Part shown: piece after piece, positions 29,109-38,768 of the stretch
Layout of the letters: each line of letters begins with the position of its first letter
Numbering within the stretch: position 1 is the first letter of the stretch
Assembly: GCF_026686735.1 (NCBI RefSeq)
Contig: NZ_CP113432.1
Span: 1,736,001 to 1,800,000 of the forward strand
Length of the DNA stretch: 64,000 bases
Direction of reading: 5' to 3'
Source: Pseudomonas triclosanedens
GTDB lineage: Bacteria > Pseudomonadota > Gammaproteobacteria > Pseudomonadales > Pseudomonadaceae
The notes under the pieces: generated by a model
Database searches by the model: none
Seen by the model: the letters and a program-made list of their open reading frames with translations, nothing else
Told to the model about the DNA's origin: nothing
Made by a program: the position numbers and the translations under genes

Positions 29109-29504
29109 TCAGAGGCTGGTCGCGACCGGGCGCGCGGCGCTTTCCTGCGGCTCGACTGCTTGCACGAACAACTCTTCGACGACCAGGCGCGACAGGTTGA
29201 TCGCCGTTCTCAGCTTTACCTGCATATCTTCGATGCGCTGGTTGAACGGTAAGCGAGCGATGCCTGACAGCAGAATGCGACTCTGTGCATTCACTGTTCC
29301 GTGATCCACCGGCACTTCCCGAGTTTTCTCCCCGTCCCGATAGGTGATCAGCAGGCTCACCGGCAGGTCCGCCACGCCGGGCATATGCAGCCACGCAGCA
29401 ACGTTGTAGTCGGCCAGTCGTCCTCCATTGGATGCGTTCGCGGGGCGAGCGCTGGTGACGATATGGTTGGGAACCTTGCTGACGAGCTGGTCGGTCGGCT
29501 GCAT
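29109..29504 (-). CDS. Conserved hypothetical protein, 131 residues
   Basis: No signal peptide is visible. The middle part (ADYNVAAWLHMPGVADLPVSLLITYRDGEKTREV) looks beta-rich; no motif is recognised. The ATG at 29504 is preceded by AGGA at about ten bases. It is convergent with the small plus-strand gene, separated by zero bases, and sits beside the PilZ gene, as in related genomes as far as I recall. Confidence 0.65.
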   Translation of the reverse strand: MQPTDQLVSKVPNHIVTSARPANASNGGRLADYNVAAWLHMPGVADLPVSLLITYRDGEKTREVPVDHGTVNAQSRILLSGIARLPFNQRIEDMQVKLRTAINLSRLVVEELFVQAVEPQESAARPVATSL

Positions 29505-29687
29505 CTGGCGATCCTGTCGATGAAGGGAGGCGTGCGTAGCGCCTTCCGCATTCTGTGGTGCTGCCTGGAGGCGGCTATGTGGATTTTTCGGATTGTCCGA
29601 GCGAACTGTCCGAATTATAAGTAGGCACTTCCAAGCAAACCGGGCCTATTGCCGATCTTGGCTGTGACCTGTCTCCCAAATCAGCTT

Positions 29688-31097
29688 TCAGGCGAGGCGC
29701 AGAGGGTGTCGGGATACTTGCGGCGTGCTCAGGTTCGCGCTCGGTAGCGGCAGGATTGTCTGGTTGTCGAAGCTGGCCAATTGCAGCCAGAGGTTTTCGC
29801 CTTCCACGAAGTGCCCTTGTTGCAGCCAGAGCCCGTGGTACCAGCCATTGCCCGGCTCCGGGGTGCTTTGCAGTACACCGGGATGACGCTGGGCGTCGGG
29901 CGCTCTGCGCAGCCAGACCGGACGGGGAAGCCCTTTCAGGTACCGCAGGCCCAGGTGCAACCCATCGCTGTTGAGGTGCCGCCAGCGAACGATGGCCAGT
30001 GTGGGGGTGCCGTTGTCGTTCAGGATCAGCAGGAGCTGGCCGACCGGAAACTGGCCAGCCCGATTGCCAGGGCAATTGATGCGTGCGCCACCGGGGCTGG
30101 TGTCCAGCAGCGTGGCAGGGCAGCAGTTGAGTGTGTCGGCGGTCAGCAGATGCTGCTGGATAGTGGCGAGCCCCACGACCAATCGGCAACTGCCGCTCTG
30201 CTCGGATCGTTCGTGGCGACGTTCCTGATGCCCCAGCCAATGATGGCGAACGCGCTCCAGCAAGAGGCTCTGGTCGAGCTTGCGCAGCGGTGCCGGGTCG
30301 TGAAGGGCTATCAGTAGGGCGCCAAGCTCAAGCCTGCGCAGTTGCTCGGCCGGCGCATCGCCGGCCTGCTCATGGCTGATGCACGGTTGGTCCGATCCGA
30401 GATCGACTAGGTAGCTCTCCTGTTCTTCTTCATCCCAGGCTTGCAGGCGAGCCAGGGCGGCAAGGGACGCCAGGGCACTGAACAGTTGCGGGGCTTCGCC
30501 TTCGGTCAGGTGAAACGGGTTGCTCAATGCCAGTAGCAAGGTCTGTTGGTATAGGCCGCGCAGTGTACCGGCCGGAGTCGGGTCGAACGCGGCGGCTACC
30601 GGCTCGTCGAGGCAGTCCTGATGTTCGCCGATCCAGTACAGCAGGTGACTGTCGCGCCAGAGCGAGCCCGGTGGCTGCTGGTACTGCTGGTAGTGGCGAA
30701 GCAATGCCTGGGCGAGAAAATGCTGCGCCATGTACAGGCACCATGCCATGTGCGGACGCGATGGTTTGTGCCCGTGCAGTATTTGCAGCAGCAGGCGCTT
30801 GAAGCCCGCTGCGAGTTCGGTGCAGAAATGCACGAACAGCGCCGGCAGGAGCTTGTCCTGGCGAATCAGTTGCGAATAGTGGCGGTATTCTTCGGTCAGG
30901 CTTTGCAGGGCGCGTTGCCTTTCCAGTAAGGTCAGCGCGCACCGATTGAGGCGAAACAGTGTGCCCAGGGCCTTCTGTAGTCCTTCTTGCAGAGGCAGGC
31001 GGCGAGATTCGAGGAGTCCGGCCGCCAGATTGCTCATCGCGTCGGAATCCTCTTCGAGGATGTCCGGCACCTCCAGACGCAATGTGTTTAGCGTCAT
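29688..31097 (-). CDS. PilZ-like domain protein with long helical N-terminus
   Basis: 469 residues starting MTLNTLRLEVPDILE. Residues 1-330 are mostly helical with repeated Leu patterns and no catalytic motif. The C-terminal third holds a PilZ-like segment: the di-GMP-type D-x-S-x-x-G motif is DTSPGG in LLDTSPGGARINCPG, preceded by RRHERSEQ as a possible R-x-x-x-R. c-di-GMP binding is an inference. The upstream start at 31214 lies in the divergent lipoprotein gene and was rejected. Confidence 0.7.
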   Translation of the reverse strand: MTLNTLRLEVPDILEEDSDAMSNLAAGLLESRRLPLQEGLQKALGTLFRLNRCALTLLERQRALQSLTEEYRHYSQLIRQDKLLPALFVHFCTELAAGFKRLLLQILHGHKPSRPHMAWCLYMAQHFLAQALLRHYQQYQQPPGSLWRDSHLLYWIGEHQDCLDEPVAAAFDPTPAGTLRGLYQQTLLLALSNPFHLTEGEAPQLFSALASLAALARLQAWDEEEQESYLVDLGSDQPCISHEQAGDAPAEQLRRLELGALLIALHDPAPLRKLDQSLLLERVRHHWLGHQERRHERSEQSGSCRLVVGLATIQQHLLTADTLNCCPATLLDTSPGGARINCPGNRAGQFPVGQLLLILNDNGTPTLAIVRWRHLNSDGLHLGLRYLKGLPRPVWLRRAPDAQRHPGVLQSTPEPGNGWYHGLWLQQGHFVEGENLWLQLASFDNQTILPLPSANLSTPQVSRHPLRLA

Positions 31098-31127
31098 GAC
31101 CACCCCGCATACACGAGGATTGAAGGC

Positions 31128-31598
31128 ATGGGAGTGCGGCTCCGTATTTTGATTGGATTGTTCGCCGGCCTGATCCTGGCTGGCTGCTCGGCGGACTATG
31201 GCACCGATCAGCATGGACAGAAAGTACCTGCTGCAAGCATCGATGGCCAGTGGCTAGTCATTAATTATTGGGCGGACTGGTGTGCGCCCTGCAGGACGGA
31301 GATTCCCGAGCTGAATCGGCTGGCGAAGGAGGGGAAGGGCAAGGGGTATCGTGTGCTGGGCGTCAATTTCGATGGGCTGCGCGATGCCGATCTTGGCAAA
31401 TCGGCGCAGACGATGGGCATCGATTTCACGGTGCTCGCTGACGATCCGGCGCAGCGCTATGAGTTGCCGCGCAGCGAGGCTCTGCCTGTAACCTACATCA
31501 TCGATCCTGAGGGCAAGGTGCGAGAGCAGTTACTGGGTGAGCAGACGGCCGCCGGCCTTACGGCACGACTGTCTGCGCTGCGAGAGGAGAAGCGTTAG
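31128..31598 (+). CDS. Lipoprotein TlpA-like thioredoxin
   Basis: 156 residues. An N-terminal lipoprotein signal ends in LILAGC, so the mature protein is a lipoprotein of the periplasm. The active-site motif is WADWCAPCRTEIPELN, with a cis-proline region EALPVTYIIDPEG. Thioredoxins of this type reduce periplasmic disulfides or maturation partners; the actual partner is unknown. It precedes acylphosphatase with no gap. Confidence 0.9.
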   Translation: MGVRLRILIGLFAGLILAGCSADYGTDQHGQKVPAASIDGQWLVINYWADWCAPCRTEIPELNRLAKEGKGKGYRVLGVNFDGLRDADLGKSAQTMGIDFTVLADDPAQRYELPRSEALPVTYIIDPEGKVREQLLGEQTAAGLTARLSALREEKR

Positions 31599-31874
31599 AT
31601 GGCGAGAGTTTGTCTGCACGGCTACATCAGCGGCAAGGTTCAGGGCGTGTTCTACCGCCAGAGCACTCAGGAGCAGGCGGAACGGCTGGATATAGACGGC
31701 TGGGTACGCAATCTCGACGATGGACGGGTCGAGGTGCTGCTGGAGGGGGAGGAGGGCGCGGTGCGTGAACTTGAGAAGTGGCTGGCGCGCGGGCCGGTCA
31801 AGGCGAAGGTGAGCGCTGTTGAGCTGGAGCCGATGACGCCTCAGGGCGTCACCGGCTTCATCGTTCGTCGCTGA
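31599..31874 (+). CDS. acyP: Acylphosphatase
   Basis: 91 residues, family length. It hydrolyses acyl phosphates. Conserved residues are in GYISGKVQGVFYRQSTQEQAERL (arginine and the VQGV loop) and the asparagine motif GWVRNLDDGRVEVLLEGEE. It starts directly after the thioredoxin-like gene, indicating an operon. Confidence 0.94.
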   Translation: MARVCLHGYISGKVQGVFYRQSTQEQAERLDIDGWVRNLDDGRVEVLLEGEEGAVRELEKWLARGPVKAKVSAVELEPMTPQGVTGFIVRR

Positions 31875-31887
31875 GTATGACCTGGCC

Positions 31888-32847
31888 TCAGTTGCTGGCG
31901 GCGCCCGGGTCGGCAGCCAGGCGCCCCGCATCGGTCATCAGGCTGTGAAGGAATTCCTTCTGCAGCTCCGGGTCGTTGCGGGTCAGCTCGATCAGGCTCT
32001 GTTCCAGCTCGCTGGCTTCCTCTTCCAGGCCTAGCTCGGAGAGGCGCTTCACGCGATGCACCCAGTGGTGCACGTCGTCACCTTCCAGGTCGTCATAGAT
32101 CAGGCGATGGGCTTCCTGCAACTTGCCGCGCAGGGAGCGACTGACCATCAGGCTGGCGTCCGCACGAGCATCGTCCTGAGGGTCCTGGACGCTGAACTGC
32201 AGGCGACTGATGCGGCTGACTTCTTCATCGCTGAAGGGGCCTTCCAGCAGGTTCAGGCGCAGGATGCCGTGACGGTCGGTCAGCAGTTCCTGGGAGTTCT
32301 TGCCGGCAGTGACTGTAACCGGGCGTTCGGACCAGGGCAGGCTCGAGTATTCCATACGCTTGTCGAGCTGGCGCTCATCGATCTTCGCCAGGTTCTGTTC
32401 TGCGCGGCCGTTGGACTGTACGTTCATGAACGGGTTCATGCCGTCGATGCCGTAGCGGATCCAGCCGTGGGTGACGCTTTCCGGCAGGTTGCCGAGGGCA
32501 AAGACGTTGACCACGTTGGCGCCGATGCCGGCGACGAATGCAACGACGCCCAGCGGCATCTCGTAAGCCTTGCGCCAGCCCTGATATGGGGTGTAGCGGT
32601 CATACCGGCGAGTAACTTCGAACTCGGTGACTTCGAAGGTCTTTTGCTCCTGCACGCGGATGCGCCGCTGTGGCAGCTCCAGTACGCCGGGAGTGCCTAC
32701 GTCGATCTGCAGGCTGTGGTCGAGCAGTTTGCGCTCGACTCGTTCTTCATGCTCGCTGCGTTGCGGCAGCTGGTTGGCGCAGCCGCTCAGCAGAAGGCTG
32801 CCGCACAAGGCGGCAGCCACGAGGCTGGAGGTACTTCGGGGGAACAT
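31888..32847 (-). CDS. Lipoprotein of unknown function
   Basis: 319 residues. The N-terminal signal ends in LLSGC, a lipobox. The central part has a hydrophobic stretch (MPLGVVAFVAGIGANVVNVFALG) and a C-terminal domain rich in Glu. No domain is recognised. It directly follows proS on the same strand, with an 8-base gap. Confidence 0.75.
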   Translation of the reverse strand: MFPRSTSSLVAAALCGSLLLSGCANQLPQRSEHEERVERKLLDHSLQIDVGTPGVLELPQRRIRVQEQKTFEVTEFEVTRRYDRYTPYQGWRKAYEMPLGVVAFVAGIGANVVNVFALGNLPESVTHGWIRYGIDGMNPFMNVQSNGRAEQNLAKIDERQLDKRMEYSSLPWSERPVTVTAGKNSQELLTDRHGILRLNLLEGPFSDEEVSRISRLQFSVQDPQDDARADASLMVSRSLRGKLQEAHRLIYDDLEGDDVHHWVHRVKRLSELGLEEEASELEQSLIELTRNDPELQKEFLHSLMTDAGRLAADPGAASN

Positions 32848-32855
32848 CGTTCTGC

Positions 32856-34571
32856 TCAGTTGCGGATCTTGGCGGTAATGAACGCCTGCAGGTCGGCCAG
32901 CGATACGCTCTGCGACTCGGTGTCACGGCGGCCCTTGTATTCCAGGGCGCCTTCTTCCAGGCCGCGCTCGCTGACCACGATGCGGTGCGGGATGCCGATC
33001 AGTTCCATGTCGGCGAACTTCACGCCGGGGCTGGTCTTCTTGTCGCGGTCGTCCAGCAGCACTTCGAAGCCAGCGGCGGTGAGGTCTGCATACAGCTTGT
33101 CGGCGGCGGCGCGAACGGCTTCGTTCTCGTACTTCATCGGCACGATGGCGATCTGGAAGGGTGCCAGGGCGGCTGGCCAGAGGATGCCGCGGTCGTCGTA
33201 GTTCTGCTCGATGGCCGCAGCGACTACACGGGATACGCCGATGCCATAGCAGCCCATGATCAGGGTAACCGGCTTGCCGCTCTCGCCCAGTACGGAGAGC
33301 TTCATGGCTTCGCTGTACTTGGTGCCGAGCTGGAAGATGTGGCCGACTTCGATGCCGCGACGGATCACCAGGGTGCCCTTGCCGTCCGGGCTTGGGTCGC
33401 CTTCCACGACGTTGCGCAGATCGGCGACTTCCGGTACCGGAAGGTCACGTTCCCAGTTCACGCCGAAGTAGTGTTTGTCATCGACGTTGGCGCCTGCGGC
33501 GAAGTCGCTCATCAGGGCGACGGAGCGGTCGATGATGCAGGGCAGCGGCAGGTTCAGCGGGCCGAGGGAGCCGGGAGCTGCGCCAATGGCGGCCTTGATG
33601 TCCGCTTCGCTGGCCATCTGCAGGGGACTGGCCACCAGCGGATGGTTGCCTGCCTTGATCTCGTTGAGTTCGTGGTCGCCACGAACGATCAGGGCGATCA
33701 GCTTGCCTTCCTCGGCGGCATGTACCACGAGGGTCTTGATGGTCTTCTCGATCGGTACGCCGAACTTTTCGACCAGTGCGGCGATGGTCTTGGTATCGGG
33801 GGTATCGACCAGGCGCAGTTCTTCGCTGGCCGCGCCGCGAGCGGTTTCGCGGGGCAGTGCTTCGGCCTTCTCGATGTTGGCTGCGTAGTCGGTCGACTCG
33901 CCGAAGACGATGTCGTCCTCTCCGGAGCCGGCCAACACGTGGAACTCATGGGAGCCGCTGCCACCGATGGAGCCGTTGTCGGCCTGTACTGCACGGAAAT
34001 CCAGCCCCAGGCGGGTGAAGATCTTGCTGTACGCGTCGTACATGACGTCGTAAGTCGCCTGCAGCGACTCCTGACTGGTGTGGAAGGAGTAGGCATCCTT
34101 CATGATGAACTCGCGTCCACGCATCAGGCCGAAGCGCGGACGGATCTCGTCACGGAACTTGGTCTGGATCTGGTACATGTTGATCGGCAACTGCTTGTAG
34201 CTGTTCAACTCGTTGCGTGCCAGGTCGGTAATGACTTCTTCGTGGGTCGGGCCGACACAGAAGTCGCGGTCATGGCGATCCTTCAGGCGCAGCAGTTCGG
34301 GGCCGTACTGCTGCCAGCGCCCGGATTCCTGCCAGAGTTCGGCGGGCTGGATGGCAGGCATCAGCACTTCCAGGGCACCGGCGGCGTTCATTTCTTCGCG
34401 GACGATGTTCTCCACCTTGCGCAGTACCCGCAGACCCAGTGGCAGCCAGGTGTACAGACCGGACGCCAGCTTGCGGATCATGCCGGCGCGCAGCATCAGC
34501 TGGTGGCTGATGACGACCGCATCGGAAGGGGTTTCTTTCAGTGTGGAAAGCAGGTACTGACTGGTACGCAT
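32856..34571 (-). CDS. proS: Prolyl-tRNA synthetase ProS
   Basis: 571 residues, the bacterial class II type with an editing (INS) domain between motifs 2 and 3. Recognised from [44 protein letters not shown], motif 2 in [21 protein letters not shown], and [17 protein letters not shown] (motif 3). It charges tRNA-Pro in the cytoplasm. It is divergent from the thioesterase gene, 101 bases away. Confidence 0.97.
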   Translation of the reverse strand: MRTSQYLLSTLKETPSDAVVISHQLMLRAGMIRKLASGLYTWLPLGLRVLRKVENIVREEMNAAGALEVLMPAIQPAELWQESGRWQQYGPELLRLKDRHDRDFCVGPTHEEVITDLARNELNSYKQLPINMYQIQTKFRDEIRPRFGLMRGREFIMKDAYSFHTSQESLQATYDVMYDAYSKIFTRLGLDFRAVQADNGSIGGSGSHEFHVLAGSGEDDIVFGESTDYAANIEKAEALPRETARGAASEELRLVDTPDTKTIAALVEKFGVPIEKTIKTLVVHAAEEGKLIALIVRGDHELNEIKAGNHPLVASPLQMASEADIKAAIGAAPGSLGPLNLPLPCIIDRSVALMSDFAAGANVDDKHYFGVNWERDLPVPEVADLRNVVEGDPSPDGKGTLVIRRGIEVGHIFQLGTKYSEAMKLSVLGESGKPVTLIMGCYGIGVSRVVAAAIEQNYDDRGILWPAALAPFQIAIVPMKYENEAVRAAADKLYADLTAAGFEVLLDDRDKKTSPGVKFADMELIGIPHRIVVSERGLEEGALEYKGRRDTESQSVSLADLQAFITAKIRN

Positions 34572-34672
34572 CTTTGGCCGTTTTGTCGGTTGCGAAGGGG
34601 ATATAGGCTGGGCATTGTACGGTGCAGGTCTGGCTGCGTACAGGGCGCGGCGGGTAGAGACGGAGGAGCAAG

Positions 34673-35089
34673 GTGAGTCGACTGAATGCGGCGCAAGTGC
34701 AGGCGTTCATCCGGGCGGGATTGCCTATGGCGGATGACATGGACTTCCGTATCGAAGCGTTGGAGGGGCGTAGTGCGTTTGCGCGCATTCCGTTCCACGG
34801 GCGACTGGTTCGTCCAGGTGGAACGGTGTCCGGGCCGACCATCATGGCACTGGCGGACGCGGCCATGTATGCGGTGATCCTGGCACAGTTGGAGAATGTC
34901 GAGATGGCCGTTACTTCCAATCTCAATATTAACTTTCTCAGCAAGCCCAAGCCGGAGGACCTTCTGGCAGAGGCAAAAATATTAAAACTGGGGCGTCGTC
35001 AAGTGGTATGCGAGGTGTCTGTCTATTCCGTGAGCAATCCTCAGGAATTGGTCGCTCATGTAACGGGTACTTATGTATTGCCGATGTAA
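34673..35089 (+). CDS. PaaI/YigI-type hotdog thioesterase
   Basis: 138 residues. The hotdog-fold sequence includes [31 protein letters not shown] and the strand pattern [14 protein letters not shown]. These enzymes hydrolyse acyl- or aryl-CoA thioesters. The GTG start at 34673 is preceded by GGAGGAGCAAG. Substrate unknown. Confidence 0.85.
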   Translation: MSRLNAAQVQAFIRAGLPMADDMDFRIEALEGRSAFARIPFHGRLVRPGGTVSGPTIMALADAAMYAVILAQLENVEMAVTSNLNINFLSKPKPEDLLAEAKILKLGRRQVVCEVSVYSVSNPQELVAHVTGTYVLPM

Positions 35090-35123
35090 CAGATACGTTC
35101 GAAGTTGTAGGTAAGTGGTAATA

Positions 35124-35153
35124 AAAAAGCCCGGCAGAAGCCGGGCTTTTTAG
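35124..35153. terminator. Bidirectional terminator between thioesterase and oprD
   Basis: AAAAAGCCCGGC, loop AGAA, GCCGGGCTTTTT. A and T runs flank the stem on both sides, serving the plus-strand thioesterase and the minus-strand oprD. Confidence 0.92.
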
Positions 35154-35174
35154 TTACCTGCAGTTCGCTCTGTA

Positions 35175-36566
35175 TTACAGAACGGACAGCGGGTAGTCGA
35201 CGATCAGACGGAATTCGTCCACGTCGCCTTCGCCCTGGTCGGAGTTGCCGCGGTGCCAGGCTTGACGGATGCGGAAGGACAGGTCCTTCGCAGCGCCTTC
35301 CTGAATCACGTACTTGGCTTCCAGGTTGGTCTCGTGGTGCTTGCCGTCCTTGCCGTAAAGCGAGGAGACGGTGCCGTCGTCGTTGTGCACGACATAGGCG
35401 CTGGTGGACAGGTCAACGTTGGTGCCGTCGATGTCCTTACCGTTGATGTAGCGGCCCATGAAGGTCAGGCCGGGTACGCCGTACTCGGCCATGTTCAGGT
35501 CGTAGCGAGCCTGCCAGGATTTTTCGCCCGGGCCGTTGAAGTCGGAGTACTGAACGGAGTTGGCGAGGAAGATCGAATCGCCGCCCTTGTTGTTGTCGCC
35601 GATACCGATGTAGTCGAACGGGGTATCGCCATTCACTTTCTGGAAGGCCAGGGTGAAGGTGTGCGCGCTGATGGTGTACGCGGCAGCCAGCGAGAAGGTG
35701 TTGTTGTTGATGTCGCCAGCTTTCGACTTGCCTTCGTCCTGGGTGTTGTAGTAGTTGAAGTCGAAGCCCAGGGACTGGTTGTCGGCGATTGGCAGGGTGT
35801 AGTTCAGGTTGACGTAGTACTGGTTCCAGATGTCTTCCAGCTTGGCACCGTACAGGGATGCGCTGAAGCTATCGTTGAACGCGTACTTGCCGCCGATGAA
35901 ATCGGCGGTCTTGGCGGATTCGCCAGCGTAGTTCGCCCAGATTTCACCGTCGTGGCTGGTGTCGTTCTGGCTGGTGCCGGAGTAGTAGTGACCGCCTTCC
36001 AGATCCAGGCCGTCGATCTCGCTGCTCATGATGGCCAGGCCGCTAGCGGTCTGGGGTAGCAGGCGGGTGCCGCCAACGGCGAAGACCGGGGCGGTCGGCT
36101 GCATGTCACCGGCTTTCAGCTCGGTCTTGGATACGCGGACCTTGACGGCGGCGCCGGCTTTGCCGAAGGAGTCTTGCGGAGTGCCGTCGTCGCTGATTGC
36201 AAGGTTTTCTGTACCGGTACGGCCGCGGCCGGAGTCCAGTTTCAGGCCGAGGTAGCCGAAGGCGTCAACTCCGAAGCCTACGGTGCCCTGGGTGAAGCCG
36301 GAGCTGTAGTTGCCCCAGAAACCTTGGGTCCACTCTTCGCGGTAGCCGTTCTTGTAGCCGCTGGCTTTGGAAGAGTCGGCAACGTTGCCGCCGCCGTTGC
36401 GCTGATCGCGATTGAAGTAGTAGTTGCGAACCAGGAAGTTCAGGCTGCTGTCTTCGACAAAGCCTTTGGAATCAGCCTGATTACCTACGAAGGGTTCGGC
36501 CATTGCCAGTTGCGTGGTGCCTGCAGAAACCGCCAGGGCGATGGCGCTCCACTTCATCACTTTCAT
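35175..36566 (-). CDS. oprD: Outer membrane porin OprD
   Basis: 463 residues with a signal peptide (MKVMKWSAIALAVSAG start). An 18-strand barrel protein with SLNFLVRNYYFNRDQRN near the mature N-terminus and SFRIRQAWHRGNSDQGEGD at the C-terminus. P. aeruginosa OprD takes up basic amino acids and lets carbapenems in. The match in N-terminus and gene order (between the thioesterase and HIT genes) makes it the OprD orthologue rather than another Opd/Occ member. The start at 36566 is chosen over one 39 bases upstream because it begins the signal peptide. Confidence 0.92.
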   Translation of the reverse strand: MKVMKWSAIALAVSAGTTQLAMAEPFVGNQADSKGFVEDSSLNFLVRNYYFNRDQRNGGGNVADSSKASGYKNGYREEWTQGFWGNYSSGFTQGTVGFGVDAFGYLGLKLDSGRGRTGTENLAISDDGTPQDSFGKAGAAVKVRVSKTELKAGDMQPTAPVFAVGGTRLLPQTASGLAIMSSEIDGLDLEGGHYYSGTSQNDTSHDGEIWANYAGESAKTADFIGGKYAFNDSFSASLYGAKLEDIWNQYYVNLNYTLPIADNQSLGFDFNYYNTQDEGKSKAGDINNNTFSLAAAYTISAHTFTLAFQKVNGDTPFDYIGIGDNNKGGDSIFLANSVQYSDFNGPGEKSWQARYDLNMAEYGVPGLTFMGRYINGKDIDGTNVDLSTSAYVVHNDDGTVSSLYGKDGKHHETNLEAKYVIQEGAAKDLSFRIRQAWHRGNSDQGEGDVDEFRLIVDYPLSVL

Positions 36567-37291
36567 TGTGATTGCTCCTTTGGTTTTGAAATTATCTGCC
36601 ATCACAGTGCCGCGGTGACGGCTCTTTCTTTTTGTCGGCGCTAACTTATAGCACGCGTGTAGCCTTGGCGATAGTTGCCCAATTAATCACGCGAAAACTT
36701 TACGGGACTGTCGCAAACCTGCATGAACTATGTCGCATTCAGGTAGCTTCGATGTTGCAAAAAGAGATTGCACTCCCCGTTTGCCGCATCTCGTTCGACG
36801 CGTCAGTCAGTGTGGTTCGGTTCTCCATTGACCACTTTCTGGTTCAGTTCGGCGCCATGATCGTGTCGGTATCCAGGCACGAGGACGGCGGCGAGTCCTT
36901 CCTCCCTAGCAACAACCGTGCACAACTGCACTGTCGCCGCTGTGCATCGCAAGAACTGCGGTGCGATAGCGCATTTCACGGTTTCCGTTGCGGTTTTGCA
37001 ATAAACAGCTTGATGTGGTGTTTGACTCGGTTTTTGACGGTGCGTACTGATTTGACGATTTTTCTACGTTTTTCAGCGCTCTTGTACGTGAAATCGCATC
37101 GTGCGGCCTGTTGTCGGAATCTGTTCTGTCGTCTGTGCACGGAGCTGGGGCAGGGCTGTCAGGGGTGCGCTCTGTGAGAGTGCGTCCGGCGGGCGTGTTC
37201 GTTGGGCGGCTGCTCTAGTATTCTGCGCGCCCTTTAGTCCTTGTGCGGGGCTGGTCTTATTTCACGCGTTCGTCGAACAGGAGAGGTGGTT
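36567..37291. other. Long intergenic region between oprD and the HIT-protein gene
   Basis: 725 bases with no convincing gene. It must hold the divergent promoters of oprD and of the HIT/slyX pair. A frame open from 36632 to 37177 reads through cysteine- and arginine-rich sequence without protein-like periodicity. Imperfect inverted pair ATCGCA (36946-36951) and TGCGAT (36962-36967) is visible; its role is unknown. Confidence 0.6.
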
Positions 37292-37717
37292 ATGTTCGTC
37301 CTGGATTCCCGTCTGAAGCAGGACACAGTCCTGGTGGGGGATTTTCCTTTGAGCAGCCTGCTGCTGATGAATGACTCGCAGTACCCGTGGTTCATCCTGG
37401 TGCCGCGTCGCGAAGATGTCAGCGAGGTGTTCCAGCTCGATGCCGATGATCAGCAGCAACTCTGGCGAGAGGCTACTCAACTGGCGGAAATCCTCAAGGA
37501 TACGTTTTGTGCCGACAAGATGAATGTTGCCAATCTTGGTAACGTCGTCAGTCAGCTGCATGTGCATGTAATCGTCCGTCGCCGTGACGACGCGGCCTGG
37601 CCGGGGCCGGTCTGGGGCCGTCATCCCGCGGTGCCTTACTCCGTCGATGAGTTGGCGGAAGTTCGCGAGAAGCTGGGCATGGCGCTTGGCGATGGTTTCC
37701 GTTTCGCGCAGGAGTGA
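37292..37717 (+). CDS. HIT-family hydrolase
   Basis: 141 residues. The catalytic motif is HVHVIVRRRDD (His-x-His-x-x in QLHVHVIV), with NVANLGNVVSQLH before it. HIT proteins hydrolyse nucleotide conjugates such as diadenosine polyphosphates or adenylyl phosphoramidates. The ATG at 37292 follows GGAGAGGTGGT; a longer frame from 37241 was rejected. It is followed directly by slyX. Confidence 0.9.
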   Translation: MFVLDSRLKQDTVLVGDFPLSSLLLMNDSQYPWFILVPRREDVSEVFQLDADDQQQLWREATQLAEILKDTFCADKMNVANLGNVVSQLHVHVIVRRRDDAAWPGPVWGRHPAVPYSVDELAEVREKLGMALGDGFRFAQE

Positions 37718-37720
37718 GTG

Positions 37721-37927
37721 ATGGAGCTGGAAGATCGTATGGCTGACCTGGAGAGCCGGCTGGCGTTCCAGGACGATGCGCTGCAGACCCTGAGCGATGT
37801 GGTCTATGAGCAGGAGCGGGTGATCGAGCGGTTGCGCCTGCAGATGCAGGCTCTGATCAAGCGCCTCGAGGATCTTCAGGGGCAGGTTGGCGTGTCCGAG
37901 GACGAGGCGCCTCCGCCGCATTACTAA
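37721..37927 (+). CDS. slyX: SlyX-family protein
   Basis: 68 residues, an acidic coiled-coil protein ([19 protein letters not shown]) of unknown role, ending in the conserved PPPHY. The ATG at 37721 lies six bases after GGAG; a GTG at 37718 is also possible. It is three bases after the HIT gene and followed by a terminator. Confidence 0.9.
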   Translation: MELEDRMADLESRLAFQDDALQTLSDVVYEQERVIERLRLQMQALIKRLEDLQGQVGVSEDEAPPPHY

Positions 37928-37936
37928 GAGACATGA

Positions 37937-37963
37937 AAAAGCCCGCCATCTGGCGGGCTTTTC
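37937..37963. terminator. Bidirectional terminator between slyX and the cold-shock gene
   Basis: AAAAGCCCGCCA, loop TC, TGGCGGGCTTTT. It is ten bases after slyX and twelve from the stop of the convergent cold-shock gene. Confidence 0.92.
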
Positions 37964-37974
37964 GTTATGGCGGT

Positions 37975-38571
37975 TCAGCGGCGGTTGGGGAGGGCTGCGA
38001 TCACATCTTCGGCTTGAAGTCCCTTGTCGCGCTGGACTATGGAGAACTCAACGCGCTGGCCTTCGATCAGGATGCGGTGACCTTCTCCACGAATGGCGCG
38101 GAAGTGCACGAAGATGTCTTCGCCGGTGTCGCGGGAAATGAAGCCGAAGCCCTTGGATGTGTTGAACCACTTCACCGTGCCGGTTTCGCGGTTTTCATCG
38201 CTGGTTGGAATGTAGCTGGGGGCTGGCCTGCTGTTCTTCAGGCTGGCGATCCACTGCAGCGCCACTGCCGCGGCCAGGCTCAGCAGGGGGAGGAGGATCG
38301 CGGGCTGTTCGCCGATGAATGGCAGCGGTGCGAGCAGGATCAGTATCTGCAGCACGATGGCCAGGACGAGCAGAGCGCTCGAGAGGCTCTGCAGTGCAGA
38401 GGGTTGCTTTGAGCTGAGGCTTGGCGCGAGCAGCACGCTGGTCAGGCCGAGCAGGGTCAGATAAATGGCATCGCTCTGTTGCAGGTAGGGGAGTGCATCG
38501 CTGCGGAAGCTGGGGACCAGCGACAGCAGGAGGGCTGCAATGCCCGACAGTAAGTGGACGATCTTCAACAT
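37975..38571 (-). CDS. Membrane protein with C-terminal cold-shock domain
   Basis: 198 residues. Residues 1-115 have three or four hydrophobic helices ([49 protein letters not shown]). Residues 128-195 are a cold-shock domain: [30 protein letters not shown] carries RNP1 and RNP2. A nucleic-acid-binding domain tethered at the membrane is unusual; the target is unknown. Its promoter is proposed at 38682-38710, giving a long 5' UTR as often seen in cold-shock genes. Confidence 0.9.
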   Translation of the reverse strand: MLKIVHLLSGIAALLLSLVPSFRSDALPYLQQSDAIYLTLLGLTSVLLAPSLSSKQPSALQSLSSALLVLAIVLQILILLAPLPFIGEQPAILLPLLSLAAAVALQWIASLKNSRPAPSYIPTSDENRETGTVKWFNTSKGFGFISRDTGEDIFVHFRAIRGEGHRILIEGQRVEFSIVQRDKGLQAEDVIAALPNRR

Positions 38572-38681
38572 GGCTACGGATTCACCTTGGCGGTAACTAG
38601 GAAACAGCCGTCCACCGGTGCAGCGCCGAGTAAAGTGGTGAAAGCGTGCCGGACGGCCTATGCGCGGGCGCGCACGGTCGT

Positions 38682-38710
38682 ATTTAACCGCAATCCAGTA
38701 AGCTACTCAA
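38682..38710 (-). promoter_or_regulatory. Putative promoter of the cold-shock gene
   Basis: On the minus strand TTGAGT (38710-38705) and TTAAAT (38687-38682) are 17 bases apart. The predicted start near 38675 leaves about 100 bases of 5' UTR before the ATG at 38571. Assigned by eye. Confidence 0.4.
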
Positions 38711-38739
38711 ATCAACCGCTTAGGCAGTTTGCAGAGAGG

Positions 38740-38768
38740 AGAAGCCCGTCTCGAGGCGGGCTTCTTTC
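38740..38768. terminator. Hairpin after dps, terminator-like on the plus strand
   Basis: AGAAGCCCG...CGGGCTTCT with the centre also paired. It lies 13 bases after the dps stop, so by place it should end dps. The T-rich tail (TTCTTTCTATAT) is on the plus-strand side, whereas the minus side has only CCTCTCTGC, so the direction is ambiguous. Confidence 0.6.

Noticed and set aside
36632..37177. 181-residue open frame upstream of the HIT gene
   Set aside because: Cys/Arg-rich translation without a domain or ribosome binding site, in a region that must carry divergent promoters.
37933..38412. 159-residue frame starting MKKPAIWRAF
   Set aside because: The start lies in the slyX terminator and the rest is antisense to the cold-shock gene.
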